This document shows, piece after piece, positions 11,318 to 21,645 of a DNA stretch of 64,000 nucleotides. This DNA comes from Dryocosmus kuriphilus (lineage: Eukaryota; Arthropoda; Insecta; Hymenoptera; Cynipidae): positions 192,882,863 to 192,946,862 of the forward strand of contig CM076192.1 in the NCBI GenBank assembly GCA_038277395.1. The letters are read 5' to 3'. The notes beneath the pieces were generated by a model. The model ran no database searches. It had not been told where the DNA came from and saw only the letters and a program-made list of their open reading frames with translations. Both the position numbers and the translations under genes were made by a program. Within the stretch, counting starts at the first letter, position 1, and the number at the start of each line of letters is the position of its first letter.

Positions 11318-12640
11318 TTATTGCGTAGTTAGAAAATATCTGTATTGTGAAATAGGGTCCTTCTTCTTTCTTATTTGAGCATTGATTTGGCTGCCTTTTT
11401 GAATTAGTTCGTCAATATTTGCTAAGCTATTAAGTGTGTCGAATTCGTTTGCTAACTCTTGGAAGTTATTCAAGCCTCGATCTATATTTCGTTGCATACT
11501 AATAAATAGATTGCCGCTTTCCCATGCACTTTCTATTTGATTGCTGTCCCAGTTGATCAGGTAGGTTGATGATTGTGTTATCTCTGCTGCCTGCTGCCTG
11601 GTTCTCTTGTGCGTTGTCTCAGCGTCCGTCCTTCTCTGATTCGTTGTCACTGCTTGCCTGATAGCTGTATAGTATTCGTTGTTGTAATAGTTTGGTGTTT
11701 TGTTGTTTTTTCTATTTCTCTTATTCTCGACCTTCTCTAAATGTTCAATGTATTTTGAACACCCTGTGTAATTTGCTGGATGAAGTCCTAAGCAGTTAAC
11801 GCACTGGACATTATCTTTTTCGGCTTTATCACAGTTCAGTGTCAGGTGTTGCTTGACTCACTTGACGCATTTGGTTTGTTCATGCAGTTCGCCGTCCCAT
11901 GACCGAACATCTTACATCTATGACACTGCACTACTTTCCTTTGATTCCCGTATCTTTCCCATTTGATCTTTAGGTGGAAGATATATTTAACTTTCCTGAC
12001 GTCCCTAATGTCCACATCAATATTGTATGTGATGAGATCGATTGGATATGGATACGATGGTGTTCCTCCCTGTTAAGTTGAGTACATTTCAATGGTCTTA
12101 GTCCTTGTTGTGCAAGTTCCTCAACCAGAGGCGTCTGTGTTAAAATATGACATTTCCTTCAGTATGATATGCTTAGGCTTCTCTCCTAGGTTGTGTATGA
12201 GAAGTACGGTACATTTTTCTTATCCAAATCGGTCTTCATGATCTTGCAGCTTTCCATGTTTTCAGGAAGGATAAAAACTCATTTACTGTGTATATTTTCC
12301 TTTATCTTCCTTAGTAACGGCGAGTTGGCTGATCTCAGTCATAATTATCGTAGGGTTGTTTGTTCGTGACGTAAGAACTTTTATGGGCATTCTTTCCTTC
12401 TTTGCAGGCATCTCTGGTTGCTGGTCTTTCTCCATGCTCTCTTCCAGGTCCTCATTGTTATTCTCGAAGATTCGGAATCTGTTGTGGGTCGGGATGGTCA
12501 TGTTTTCATGTGGTCCTTCGCCCGTTTTCTGCTTCTTGGGCGCCCCTCGGCAATTTCATCTGATATCTTCCTCATATTTTGGAATTTATTGCTGCTTAGA
12601 TGCGCGCGACACGGCTTCATCCACAGCGTATTAACTGCCA
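11318..12640 (-). pseudogene. Jockey-like ORF1 (nucleic-acid-binding) remnant
   Basis: Fragments at 12501-12283 (charged, starting MTIPTHNRFRIFENNNED) and 11650-11318 (helical, rich in Asn and Gln). Between them, near 11820-11740, a C-x2-C-x4-H-x4-C knuckle can be read in one frame (CVNCLGLHPANYTGC), followed by a basic EHLEKV segment. This is the usual layout of jockey-type ORF1 proteins. Frames are interrupted, so no intact protein remains. Confidence 0.7.
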
Positions 12641-12700
12641 CATTTTTTCTATGTTGCACTATATCCTAATATGCACTTTAGTATTTATTATGGTGGGCGG

Positions 12701-13179
12701 CGAGCCAAACACCTTCCGCCCGTAATTTTTGATTAAGCGAAAGCGCGCCAAGCACCTTCGCTTCACTCCATGAAATTCAATGTACCTCTACATACTGCAG
12801 TGTCATCGAATTCCGAATTCTGATCGATCAATTCAATCTATCGAATTGAATTCGAATTGTCATGAGAATGAGCATACGAATCGCGCGGTGTTTATATAAA
12901 TGGACTGCGAGCTCTCACACTCGATCGGCGTCGGCTTGTCGAGAGACCCCACTCTCTCCGCTTGGAGCAATCATATTATTTCACTATCGCAGGCCCTGTC
13001 GATCGCTCGCTCCTGCCTTCGCTCTTTGAAACAAACAGTCTTAACATTATGATTTGGCATACAAATAATCTATTATTAACTATCCCATATGTACAGCTAT
13101 TTTTTAACAATCCCTCGACTATAAGGTAGGCTAAGAAATTCAAATAACCTTGTTAAAGTTAGAATTAGGATTGGGGTTT
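12701..13179. promoter_or_regulatory. Possible TATA-type core promoter or LTR-like block
   Basis: TATATAAA at 12893-12900 sits in a GC-richer block (about 12690-13030) with short GAATTCGAATT inverted strings just upstream. No gene follows on the + strand within 1 kb, and the TATA string is nearly palindromic, so direction is uncertain. It may be the promoter region of an element not otherwise visible. Low confidence. Confidence 0.2.
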
Positions 13180-13856
13180 ATTCCAAAATTAACTTGGCTT
13201 GCCCACTACACTCCTGAAACTAAGAGGCAGTCTCAAGGCGATACCTTGTCACCTTCCGCCAAGAAATTCAAAACCACAATTTCAGCCAAAAAAATGATGG
13301 CATCCGTGTTTTGGGACCACAAAGGCATAATCTTGATTAAACATCTGCCTTGCGGGGAGACCATCAGCGCGGCAAGATAATGACACGTGAAAAAATTTGA
13401 AAAGGGCGATTCAGTATAAAAGGAGGGGCATGCTGACGAAGGAAGTCTGCCTGCTGCATGACAGTGCCAAACTCACACGGCCAACGCCACGAAGCAACAC
13501 CTGGACTCTTTTGGATGGGACGTTTTGAACCAACTCCCGTATTTCCCTGACCTGGCCCTCAGATTTCCATCTCTTCACTTCTCTGAATGTGCATATGGGT
13601 GGAAACGAGTTTTCAAGGGACGAGGAGTTGAAGGTGGAGGTGGAGAAGTGGGTGAAAGAGCTGGCGGGAGACTTCTTCGAGGCAGGCATAAAAAAAATGA
13701 TCCCGCGACTCACCACTTGCATCGAGAGGGATGATGACTATGTCGAAAAATAACTTACATATGTGTAAGTGTAACCAACTATGTTTTTTTTTTAATAAAT
13801 TTTTTTTTTGAAGCCTACATAAATTGAGTACACTTACTTTCTGGAAGTGCCTCGTA
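13180..13856 (+). mobile_element. Mariner element, 5'-truncated copy
   Basis: Starts inside the transposase at a segment reading LAHYTPETKRQS and runs to a right terminal repeat (cttactttctggaagtgcctcg) ending at 13854, followed by TA. The catalytic-core region (FWDHKGIILIKHLP), the LLHDS segment, and the C-terminal 'GGRLLRG' segment occur in different frames. There is no left terminal repeat. Same family as the copies at 467 and 39195. Confidence 0.85.
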
Positions 13857-15965
13857 AGAGGCTAGGCTGGTCTCGCTCCAGAAAATTCAGTGGCATCGTG
13901 ATTCATACTCCCTCTGCTTTCACCTTTCAGTGACGCACTCCCAGGTATAATAACAGTAACTCAATGGATAATGAGCAAGCGAGATGGTACGGAAAGAGTT
14001 TAGAACCGAGAATACGTCGAGTTTTTTAAATATGATTTTCGAGAGAATCGAGGTTCTCAACTCTCTTCCTGTAAGTCTGGAGGAATTATATCAATCTACC
14101 TAAAAACACTTTTTTTCAATCAAAACAGTTGAACTCCAAAACAAGGAAGATGAATTTTCAACAAAAAACTCTATTTTCTTGCAAGCAGTGGAAATTTCAA
14201 GCCAATAATGTTACTTTTCAACCAAAAATGAATGTAAAGTCGTAGATGAATTCCTAGTCAAAAATGGAGGGCCTTAGATTAAAAAGGGATTAATTTTGAA
14301 GAAAAATAGTGGAATTTTGAAGGAAAAAAAAAGTAACTTTCTACAAGAGTATTTGAATTTGTCATTAAAAAATTCACATTTTCAACAAAAAAAAAGAGCA
14401 ATTTTTAATTTAAAAATGGTTTATTGTCAACAAAAAAGGTATTTTCTCTGAAATAGTGTCATTTTTAAATGAGAAATAAGAACTTTAAGGAAGTAGTGGA
14501 ATTTTCAAACATGAGCGTTATGTTCTAAAAAAAAATATGATATTTGACTTTTGAAACAAGAAAAAAAGATTTCTTTTACAACAAATGTAGTTGAAATAGC
14601 AACCATAAAAGAGGTTTTCTAAGCAAAAACATGATTTTTCAACCAAGATCCTACCTTTATTTTTCCTTCTTTATGCTGCATTTTTGAATTAAAGTAATTT
14701 ATATATGTTATATTATATTTACATTCAAACTTGATTTTCAAGTCATTTATATTTTATTTTATTCTTACAGAAAAAGAATTCCAATTTTTCTATATCTTTA
14801 GTTATGAATAATACAGAAGCGCTGATAAAAGAAATTTTTATATATCTTTTCTAAAATAAAGAAAACTGAAATATAAGAAAGGAAGGATAAAGAAAAAATC
14901 ATTGCAGTGGACTTGAAAATACAAGTCGAAATATCAATTTGAAGTTGGTATATTATATAATATATCTGAATTACTTTAATTAAAAATTAAAGCTAAAGAA
15001 GGAAAAATAAAGTAAAATTGTAATTGACTTGAAGTTCAGGATGGAATATTTTCTTGAAAAGTCATGCTTTCTGGTTGAAAATTCAAATATTTTCTGTCAA
15101 ATTTAATCTTCTTTTTACTTAAAATTTAGCTGTTTCATTTGTGTTTGAGAAATAGTTTTTTGGGTGGAATTTAAAACTTTTTTTTCTTTTGATATCTTAG
15201 GATTTTGTTCGGAATTAATATTTTCGGAAAAATTATGTTTCTCACTAAAAGTCCAAACATTTTTGTTTCTGAATTAATTTTTTAAAATTCCGTTTTCTGT
15301 TACATTCTTGGTTAAGAATTCGTCCTTTTTAGTTAAAAATTTGGTTACCTTTTTGCAAATACAAGGATTTTGTTAATAATTCATCTTTGGCTCAAAGTTC
15401 TACTGTTTTGCGAAAAAGTAACCCTTTTACTGACAATATCTCTCTTGACCGAGAATTCAATTGTTTTTTTGAAAATTTTCCAAGGTTAATAATTCAACCA
15501 TTATTGATTGAAGAAAAATATTTTTTGGATAGGTCAGTTATAAATTTACGAAAGAAAATTCATTCTTTTAGGTGAAAATTCGACTATTATATTAAAAATT
15601 GGTCTTTTTTTTTTTTAAAATGTAAAATATTATTTTAAAAATTCATTTTTTTTTGTTGCTGAAAATTTAAGCATTCTTTATCAAAAATTCACCTTTTTGT
15701 TGAAAATTTAACTGTTCGTTTAAGTGTTTAACTTATGTGCTTTAACTGTTCGGCTTGAGCCATTCGGAGCTATGCTTGGGAAATTCCAACAAAAGTCAAA
15801 ATGTTTTAAACAAAATCATTACCTAATATGACCTAACATAGGCTTGTAGAATAAATAGTATTTTATTAATAAAATACTCAGAATTCTAGGATTTCAAATT
15901 TTGATAACGCTAATGTGGACCAATAATATAATATGACTAAATGAATGAAACCAGATAAAAAAAAA
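13857..15965. repeat. Degenerate oligomer tract in two opposite orientations
   Basis: From about 14060 to 14650 the 'ttttcaaccaaaaa' theme runs in one orientation; from about 15040 to 15740 its complement ('ggttgaaaattca') dominates. The switch happens around the inverted repeat at 14655-15015. From 13860 to 14050 and 15750 to 15960 I see nothing recognisable. Frames in the tract are repeat-derived. Confidence 0.65.
14655..15015. repeat. Imperfect inverted repeat (MITE-like or foldback)
   Basis: The left arm (tttatttttccttctttatg ... gaattaaagtaatt ... acttgattttcaagtc, 14655-14740) is mirrored by the right arm (gacttgaaaatacaagtc ... gaattactttaatt ... aaagaaggaaaaataaa, about 14920-15015). 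The spacer is about 180 bases. No target duplication could be fixed. Confidence 0.65.
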
Positions 15966-15968
15966 TCT

Positions 15969-16290
15969 GCCCGCTACGCGGGCACATTCTCATCGCGCGC
16001 TGCGCGCGCCGCCCTTCGCGCGAAGTATGAGCGCGCCTCGGGCGCGCGTCTGTTGGCACTCGCGCTTCGCGCTCGACATTTGACTCGCGCTTCGCGCTCG
16101 ATACTTTATTTACGGTACTCACTCTTCGCACTCGATAGATTATTTACCTCGCGCTACGCGCTCGGTGTTTATGGATCGTAGAAACCTTTAAATTAAAATT
16201 TACAAAAGAAATTATTTTACTTAAGGCTCTATCGCCCTTAAGGCATACATTCTCATCATGACACTCGCGCTTCGCGGTCGATAATTACAT
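15969..16290. repeat. GC-hairpin array, left
   Basis: At least seven short palindromic cores of the type CGCG-CTT-CGCG, mostly as ctcgcgcttcgcgctcga, are spaced 20-40 bases apart in otherwise AT-rich DNA. Read as protein this gives an Ala/Arg-rich frame that is only a by-product. Confidence 0.85.
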
Positions 16291-17098
16291 TTTTTTTAAA
16301 CACATTATAGATTGGTAAAGTTTTTTAGTGATATTCCAAATTTCGCAATAGAGGATTTCGATTCTTAAAAGTAAAACGATGAGTCACATAAATAACTTTT
16401 GTAGCTCTTTCCAAGGTGAACAATTCTGCTTGTTAATATTTTCTCATATCTTGCATAGTTTTGCTGAAAAGTGGTTTTCTTTATATTTCATAACATATTT
16501 CACGAATAACTCAAAAAATACGCGTCTGCTAAAAAAATGATGGAGAGCAAATTTGTAGACCTTTTCGAGGCGAACAACTTTCTTTATTATTATTTTTTTC
16601 CTTCTCTTCCATAATTTGGCAGGAAATTTGAAATCTTTAATTTTTAATAACGTTTTATCGATTAAAACAAAAACCGTGCATTTTATCAAAAAATGGTTCA
16701 ACCAAAATTTGTAGATCTTTTTGAACTGAACAACTTTGTTCTTTACTATTTATTTGTATCTTGAACATTTTGGCGGGAAACCACAGTTTTTTAATTTTAA
16801 TAGCGTTTTCTTGATTAAAACAAAAACCGTTCATTTTATCGAAAAACGGTTAAGACAAAATTTGTAGATTTTTTTAAGATGAATAATTTTTCTCTCTTAC
16901 GTTTTTTTTTCGTATCTCTCATAGTTTAGTCGGAAAATGAATTTCATGGTTTTGTGTAAACCGTTTTTGATGGATAAAACCATAACCGTTGGTCAAAAAA
17001 CCGCTGGTTAACGAACTCGTCCTTTCTTTTTGGACCTTAAAGTAGTGTGCCAAAGCGCAATCCAATCCGATTAGTCCTTCGAAAGTTATCGTGGGAAC

Positions 17099-17118
17099 AG
17101 ACGATAACGACAACGACA

Positions 17119-17150
<32 letters not shown>

Positions 17151-17190
17151 TGACAACGACGACGACAACGCCAACAGACAGACAGACACG
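17099..17190 (+). repeat. CAACGA microsatellite with (CAGA) run
   Basis: About a dozen ACGACA/ACGACG hexamers followed by CCAACAGACAGACAGACACGG. A mirrored version lies at about 17903-17980, and shorter forms occur in related copies at 19590, 31150, 32000, 51720 and 52480. It is part of the element, not a local expansion. Tract length differs among copies. Confidence 0.9.
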
Positions 17191-17791
17191 GTCGTAAAAA
17201 CCATTTTTTTTTCGGATTCAGGAGGTCTTAAAAAAACGTGGAGATTTCATGAAATCCGCGAAAGTCAAATTTTGCATAAATCTAATACCTTCTCTGATGA
17301 GAATGTAAAAACATAGATTTTTGGTTGGAAATTTTTTTTTTTTGTTTTGTGTCAACTTTTACATTTTCGATTAAGAATTCACCATATTTAGTTGAAAACT
17401 TGTTTTACTAAAATGTCACTAGTTTTTGGAAATTCTAAGTTTTTAAATAATAAATACAAATATGGCTTATAGTCTTTTGGAAATGTCTCTTCGTGTACTT
17501 TGAGGCATTTCTTTAATTGGAACTTTGAAATCTTTTTTGGTCATTTTTCATTTAAAGAAAATCTTGGGTTTCATCGGAATTAATCTTTTCCTGAAAAGTC
17601 ATGTGTTCTGGATGGAAGTTCAAATATCTTCGGTCAAATTTAATCTTTTTTTTTTTTTTACTCAAAACCTAGCTGTTTCATTTTTGGTCAAGAATAAGTC
17701 CTTTTAGTCATAAAGATAACTACTTTTATTGCAAATTCTTGGATGAAAGCTCAACTATTACTGTTTCAACGTTAACCTCTTTTTTTTTTTT

Positions 17792-17943
17792 ACATTCTCA
17801 TCAGAGAAGGTATTAGATTTATGCAAAATTTGACTTTCGCGGATTTCATGAAATCTATACGTTTTAAGACCTCCTGAATCCGAAAAAATGGTTTTTACGA
17901 CCGTGTCTGTCTGTCTGTTGGCGTTGTCGTCGTTGTCGTCGTT

Positions 17944-17980
<37 letters not shown>

Positions 17981-19118
17981 GCTGTTCCCACGATAAACTT
18001 TCGAAGCACTAATCGGATTGGATTGCGCTTTGGTACACTTCTTTAGGGTCCAAAAAGAAAGGACGAGCTCGTTAACCAGCGGTTTTTGACCAACAGTTAT
18101 GGTTTTATCCATCAAAAACGGTTTTCACAAAATCAAAAAATCCATTTTTTACGGCTAAACTATCAGAGATACAAAAAAGACGTAGGAAAGTAAAATTCTT
18201 TATCTCAAAAAAATCTACAAATTTTGTCTCAACCACTTTTTGATAAAATGAACGGTTTTTGTTTTAATCAAGAAAACGCTATTAAAATAAAAAACTGTAG
18301 TTTCCTGCCAAAATATTCAAGATAACAAAAAATGGTAAAAACCAAAGTTGTTCAATTTAAAAAGATCTACAAATTTTGTTTTGACCATTTTTTCATAAAA
18401 TGCACGGTTTTTGTTTTAATCGATAAAACGTTATTAAAAATTAAAGATTTCAAATTTTCCGCCAAACTATGGAAGATACGGAAAAATAATAATAAACAAA
18501 GTTGTTCGCCTCTAAATTGTGTACATATTTACTATCAATCATTTTTTTGATCAGAAGCGTAGTTTTTGAGTTATTCGTGAAATATGTTATGAAATATAAA
18601 GAAAACCACTTTTCAGCAAAACTGTGCAAGATATGAGAAAATATTAACAAGCAGAATTGTCCACCTTGGAAATAGCTACAAAATTTATTTATAAGACTCA
18701 TCGTTTTACTTTTAAGAATCGAAATCCTGTATTGTAAAAATTTGGAAAATCAAAAAGAGCTTTACCAATCTATAATGTGTTTTAAAGAAACGTAATTATC
18801 GAGCGCGAAGCGCGAGTGTCATGATGAGAATGTATTCCTTAAGGGCGATAGAGCCTTGAGTAAAATAATTTCTTTTGTAATTTCTAATTTAAAGGTTTAT
18901 ACGATCTATAAACACCGAGCGCGTAGCGCGAGGTGAATAATCTATCGAGCGCGAAGCGTGAGTGCCGTATATAACGTATCGAGCGCGAAGCGCAAGTCAA
19001 ATGTCGAGCGCGAAGCGCAAGTGCCAACAGACGAGCACCCTAGGCGCGCTCATACTTCGCGCGAAGCGCGGCGCGCGTAGCGCGCGATGAGAATGTGCCC
19101 GCGCAGCGGGCAGATTTT
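17792..19118 (+). repeat. Right arm: hairpin-ended unit
   Basis: Mirror of the left arm. It opens with ACATTCTCATC (17792-17802), then the TTGTCG microsatellite, the 150-base units, GC hairpins from about 18795, and closes with GATGAGAATGT (19086-19096), hairpin GCCCGC-GCA-GCGGGC (19097-19111) and AGATTTTTT. The loop base differs from the left arm (GCA against TAC read on + strand) while the stem is kept, which hints at selection on stem pairing. Confidence 0.8.
18795..19111. repeat. GC-hairpin array, right
   Basis: Reverse complement of the left array: tcgagcgcgaagcgcgagtg strings at about 18804, 18919 (with a gta core), 18944, 18979 and 19002, then the larger cttcgcgcgaag and gcgcgcgtagcgcgcg palindromes up to the terminal hairpin. 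Confidence 0.85.
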
Positions 19119-19472
19119 TTTATTAAAAATTTGTCTGTTTCATTTTTGGCTGAGAATTCATTTTTTTGTTTCGGAATTTTAGGTATTTTTGTTTTGAAGT
19201 TCACGAATTGTGTTTAGAATTAATCTTTTCTTTAAATAAAACTATTTTTGGTTAAACATTAATCTTTCTTGCCTAAAATTAAACTTGTTCCCATTTCCTT
19301 ACCATTGATTGATACTAATTTGAAAAATTTTTTTGTATAATTTTTCCTCTATTTTATGAAAAACTGGAATATTTGGTTCAGTATTAGATAGTTAGGTTTC
19401 TGGTGGAAAATTCTTTCTTTTCGAACTAAAAATTCAACTATCTCTTTCAAAATCCATCTTTTTAGTCTATAA

Positions 19473-20536
19473 ATTCTCATTTCAATGACAAAGTGTTAGT
19501 TTTATGTGAAAAATGACTTTCGCGGATTTCATCAAATCTCCACGTTTCACGACCTACTGGATCCGAAGAAACGGTTTTTACGACGGTGTCTGTATCTGTC
19601 GCTGTCTTTGTCGTCGTCGGCGCTGTTCCCACGATAACTTTTGAAGGACTAATCGGATTGGATTGTGTTATGGAAAACTTCTTCAGGAAGTAAAAAGAAG
19701 GAACGAGTTCGTTAACCAGCGGTTTTTCACCAGTGATTATGGTTTTATTCATCAAAAGCGGTTTTCACAAAAGCAAAAATCAATTCTCCGGCTAAACTAT
19801 GAGAGATACAACAAGAACAGCAGAGAGCAATATTGTTTACCTTAGAAAAATCTACCAATTTTATTTTAACCGTTTTCTTGACAAAATGCACGGTTTTTGT
19901 TTTAATCGAGAAAACGTTATTAACAATCAAAAATTCAAAATTTCCCGCCAAACTATGCAAGATACGAAAAATAAAAATAAACAAAGTTTTTCACCTCAAA
20001 ATATCTACAAATTTGCTCTGTATCATTTTTTTGCGCAGACGCGTAGATTTTTGAGTTATTCGTGAAAATATTTTATGAAATATAAAGAAAACCATTTTTC
20101 AGCAAAACTATGCAAGATATGAGAAAATATTAAAAGCAGAATTTTTCACCTTGGAAAGAGCTACAAAATTTATTTGCAAGACACATTTTTTATTTTAAGA
20201 ACTCAAATCGTTTTGGAAATTTTAAATCACAAAAAAAACTTTAGCAATCTACTGTGTATAAAAAATTAAATTGTGAAAATTTGGAAAATCACCTTAAAAA
20301 ATAATTTTAAATTTGAATAAAGATTCAAATTTGTAAAAAAAGTAGGTGTCTTGAAATTTTAAGACCCACGTAACGAATACCGAGCACGATGTCCAAGGAC
20401 ATCCGAGCGCGAAGCGCGATGCTTAAATATATCGGAGCGCGAAACCCGACGAAAAATAGGCCGCGCTCCCTAGGTGAGCTTATAGTTCGCGTGAAGAGCG
20501 TGATGAGAATGTGCCCACGAAGCTGGCAGATTTTTT
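19473..20536 (+). mobile_element. Hairpin-ended element, single diverged copy
   Basis: Same order as the right arm of the foldback: inner end near 19473 (attctcatttcaatgac), the 'tttcgcggatttcat' block, a short CGTCGT microsatellite, 150-base units, reduced GC hairpins at about 20390-20470, GATGAGAATGT at 20502-20512, and a decayed hairpin GCCCACGAAGCTGGC plus AGATTTTTT. The hairpin stem has lost pairing, so this copy is older than the foldback. Confidence 0.8.
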
Positions 20537-21485
20537 CTTCTCCCTTTGATTCAACTAATTTTTTTTGAAAATTAATTCTTGTTTTGAAAATTTAATTGTC
20601 ATATCTTAAAAGTATGTAATCGTTATTAATGCATTCTTTCTGTTGTTTTCTGAAACCTTTGTTTATAACAATAGCAAAATTTAAAATTTCTAGAATATTT
20701 CTTTTCTGGTTTCGTACATGTCTGAAATATTCCAATTTCAACAAAATAATTAAGTTATCAACCAAAAAATTTCAATCTTTGGAACGTTAGTTTTTAACGG
20801 ACTTGTTTAATTTCTGGACTAAAATATCAGTTTTTAACAAAATAGTAGAATTTTCTCTCAAGGAAGATGAATTCTTACCAAAACACAGTTATTTTTCGTA
20901 AACAAGTCGAATTGTCAACAAAAAAACATGATTTTTCAATCAAGGATGAATTTTTTTACAAAATTACTGAAAGTTCAACCATGTCGGATTAGTTTTCAAG
21001 GAGAACATTTTGGGTCGTTTATTCAAAAAAAAAAATATATTTTTTAAACAAAAACAGTTGATTTACGAAGTCAAGTCAAATAAATTATCAACATGACCGT
21101 TGAACTTACACGCAAAAAGGTGAATAGAAGAAGAATTAAAATACATATGAGTTTTTACCAAACTTTTTAAATTTCTAAGAAAACGGTAAATTTGAATTTC
21201 AACTGAAAAGATTAAATCTCACCCAAAAAAGTAGTTCTTAAACAAAATCATATTACTTGCCTTTTGACCCCAAAACTACCATTAAACGAATAGATTTTCA
21301 ATCACATATAAGTTCATTTTCAACCAGTAGTTGAATTTTCAACAAAGAAGTGACCGTTTCACCATTTTGTTTTTCTGTTCTTGTTTTAATGGTCTTGTTT
21401 GTTAAATATTGAAATATTCCATTTTTGTTTGTAAAATCAGTATTTTTGTACTGAAGATTCAATTTTTAATTAAAATTTAAATTTA
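20537..21485. repeat. Degenerate oligomer tract
   Basis: Mainly imperfect 'tttcaacaaaataattaagtt' and 'ttttcaaccaaaaaa' themes. No coding frame or element end is recognisable. Confidence 0.6.
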
Positions 21486-21645
21486 GAAAGTTAACTAAAA
21501 TTAACAGAAACTGCCTTTATTCGCATAGTAAGAGTCAGCTTTACATGAACAGTCAAGGAAAGTGCAGACCTGCTTCTTGTATTACGATCTCGCGTCGAGA
21601 GAGGAAAAACGTACAGGCAAGCGCTAGTGAAGCCTTCCGAAAAGT
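21486..21645 (-). repeat. LTR-like terminal repeat, 3' side
   Basis: Shares 'taaaattaaca', 'gagtcagctttacatgaaca', 'tcaaggaa' and 'tctcgcgtcgagagaggaaaa' with 28858-29005. Similarity fades past about 21645, so either the right-hand LTR is truncated or the repeat is only the conserved part of a longer LTR. TG/CA borders are not clear. Confidence 0.6.

Larger units (their letters stand above)
8350..12700 (-). mobile_element. Jockey-like non-LTR retrotransposon, decayed
   Basis: Reading right to left: ORF1 fragments with a zinc-knuckle-like stretch, endonuclease fragments, reverse transcriptase, and a C-terminal domain, in the order expected for a jockey-clade LINE. Frames are broken every few hundred bases, so it is an old dead copy. 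Neither a clear poly-A tail nor a target-site duplication could be found, so both ends are estimates. Confidence 0.85.
15966..17310 (-). repeat. Left arm: hairpin-ended unit
   Basis: In order: hairpin GCCCGC-TAC-GCGGGC (15969-15983), ACATTCTCATC (15984-15994), an array of GC hairpins to about 16170, an AT block with 'ggctctatcgcccttaaggc', another ACATTCTCATC at 16246, one more GC hairpin at about 16262, then three or more degenerate units of about 150 bases (each with 'aaaacaaaaaccgt.cattttatc' and 'tttgtagat'), a CAACGA microsatellite, and GATGAGAATGT at 17296-17306. The two ACATTCTCATC copies at the ends are inverted relative to each other. Confidence 0.8.
15966..19120. mobile_element. 3.2-kb foldback of two inverted hairpin-ended elements
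   Basis: Two arms of about 1.33 kb (15966-17310 and 17792-19118) are reverse complements with only scattered differences, separated by about 480 bases of degenerate oligomer sequence. Each arm runs from a GC hairpin followed by AGATTTTTT at its outer end to a GATGAGAATGT motif at its inner end. No transposase frame is present, so it is non-autonomous. The arms resemble each other more than either resembles the copies at 19.5, 30.5 or 51.6 kb, which points to a single inverted unit or recent gene conversion. Confidence 0.85.

Noticed and set aside
15937..16181. Ala/Arg-rich frames on both strands
   Set aside because: By-products of the GC-hairpin array. They are not conserved in frame among copies.
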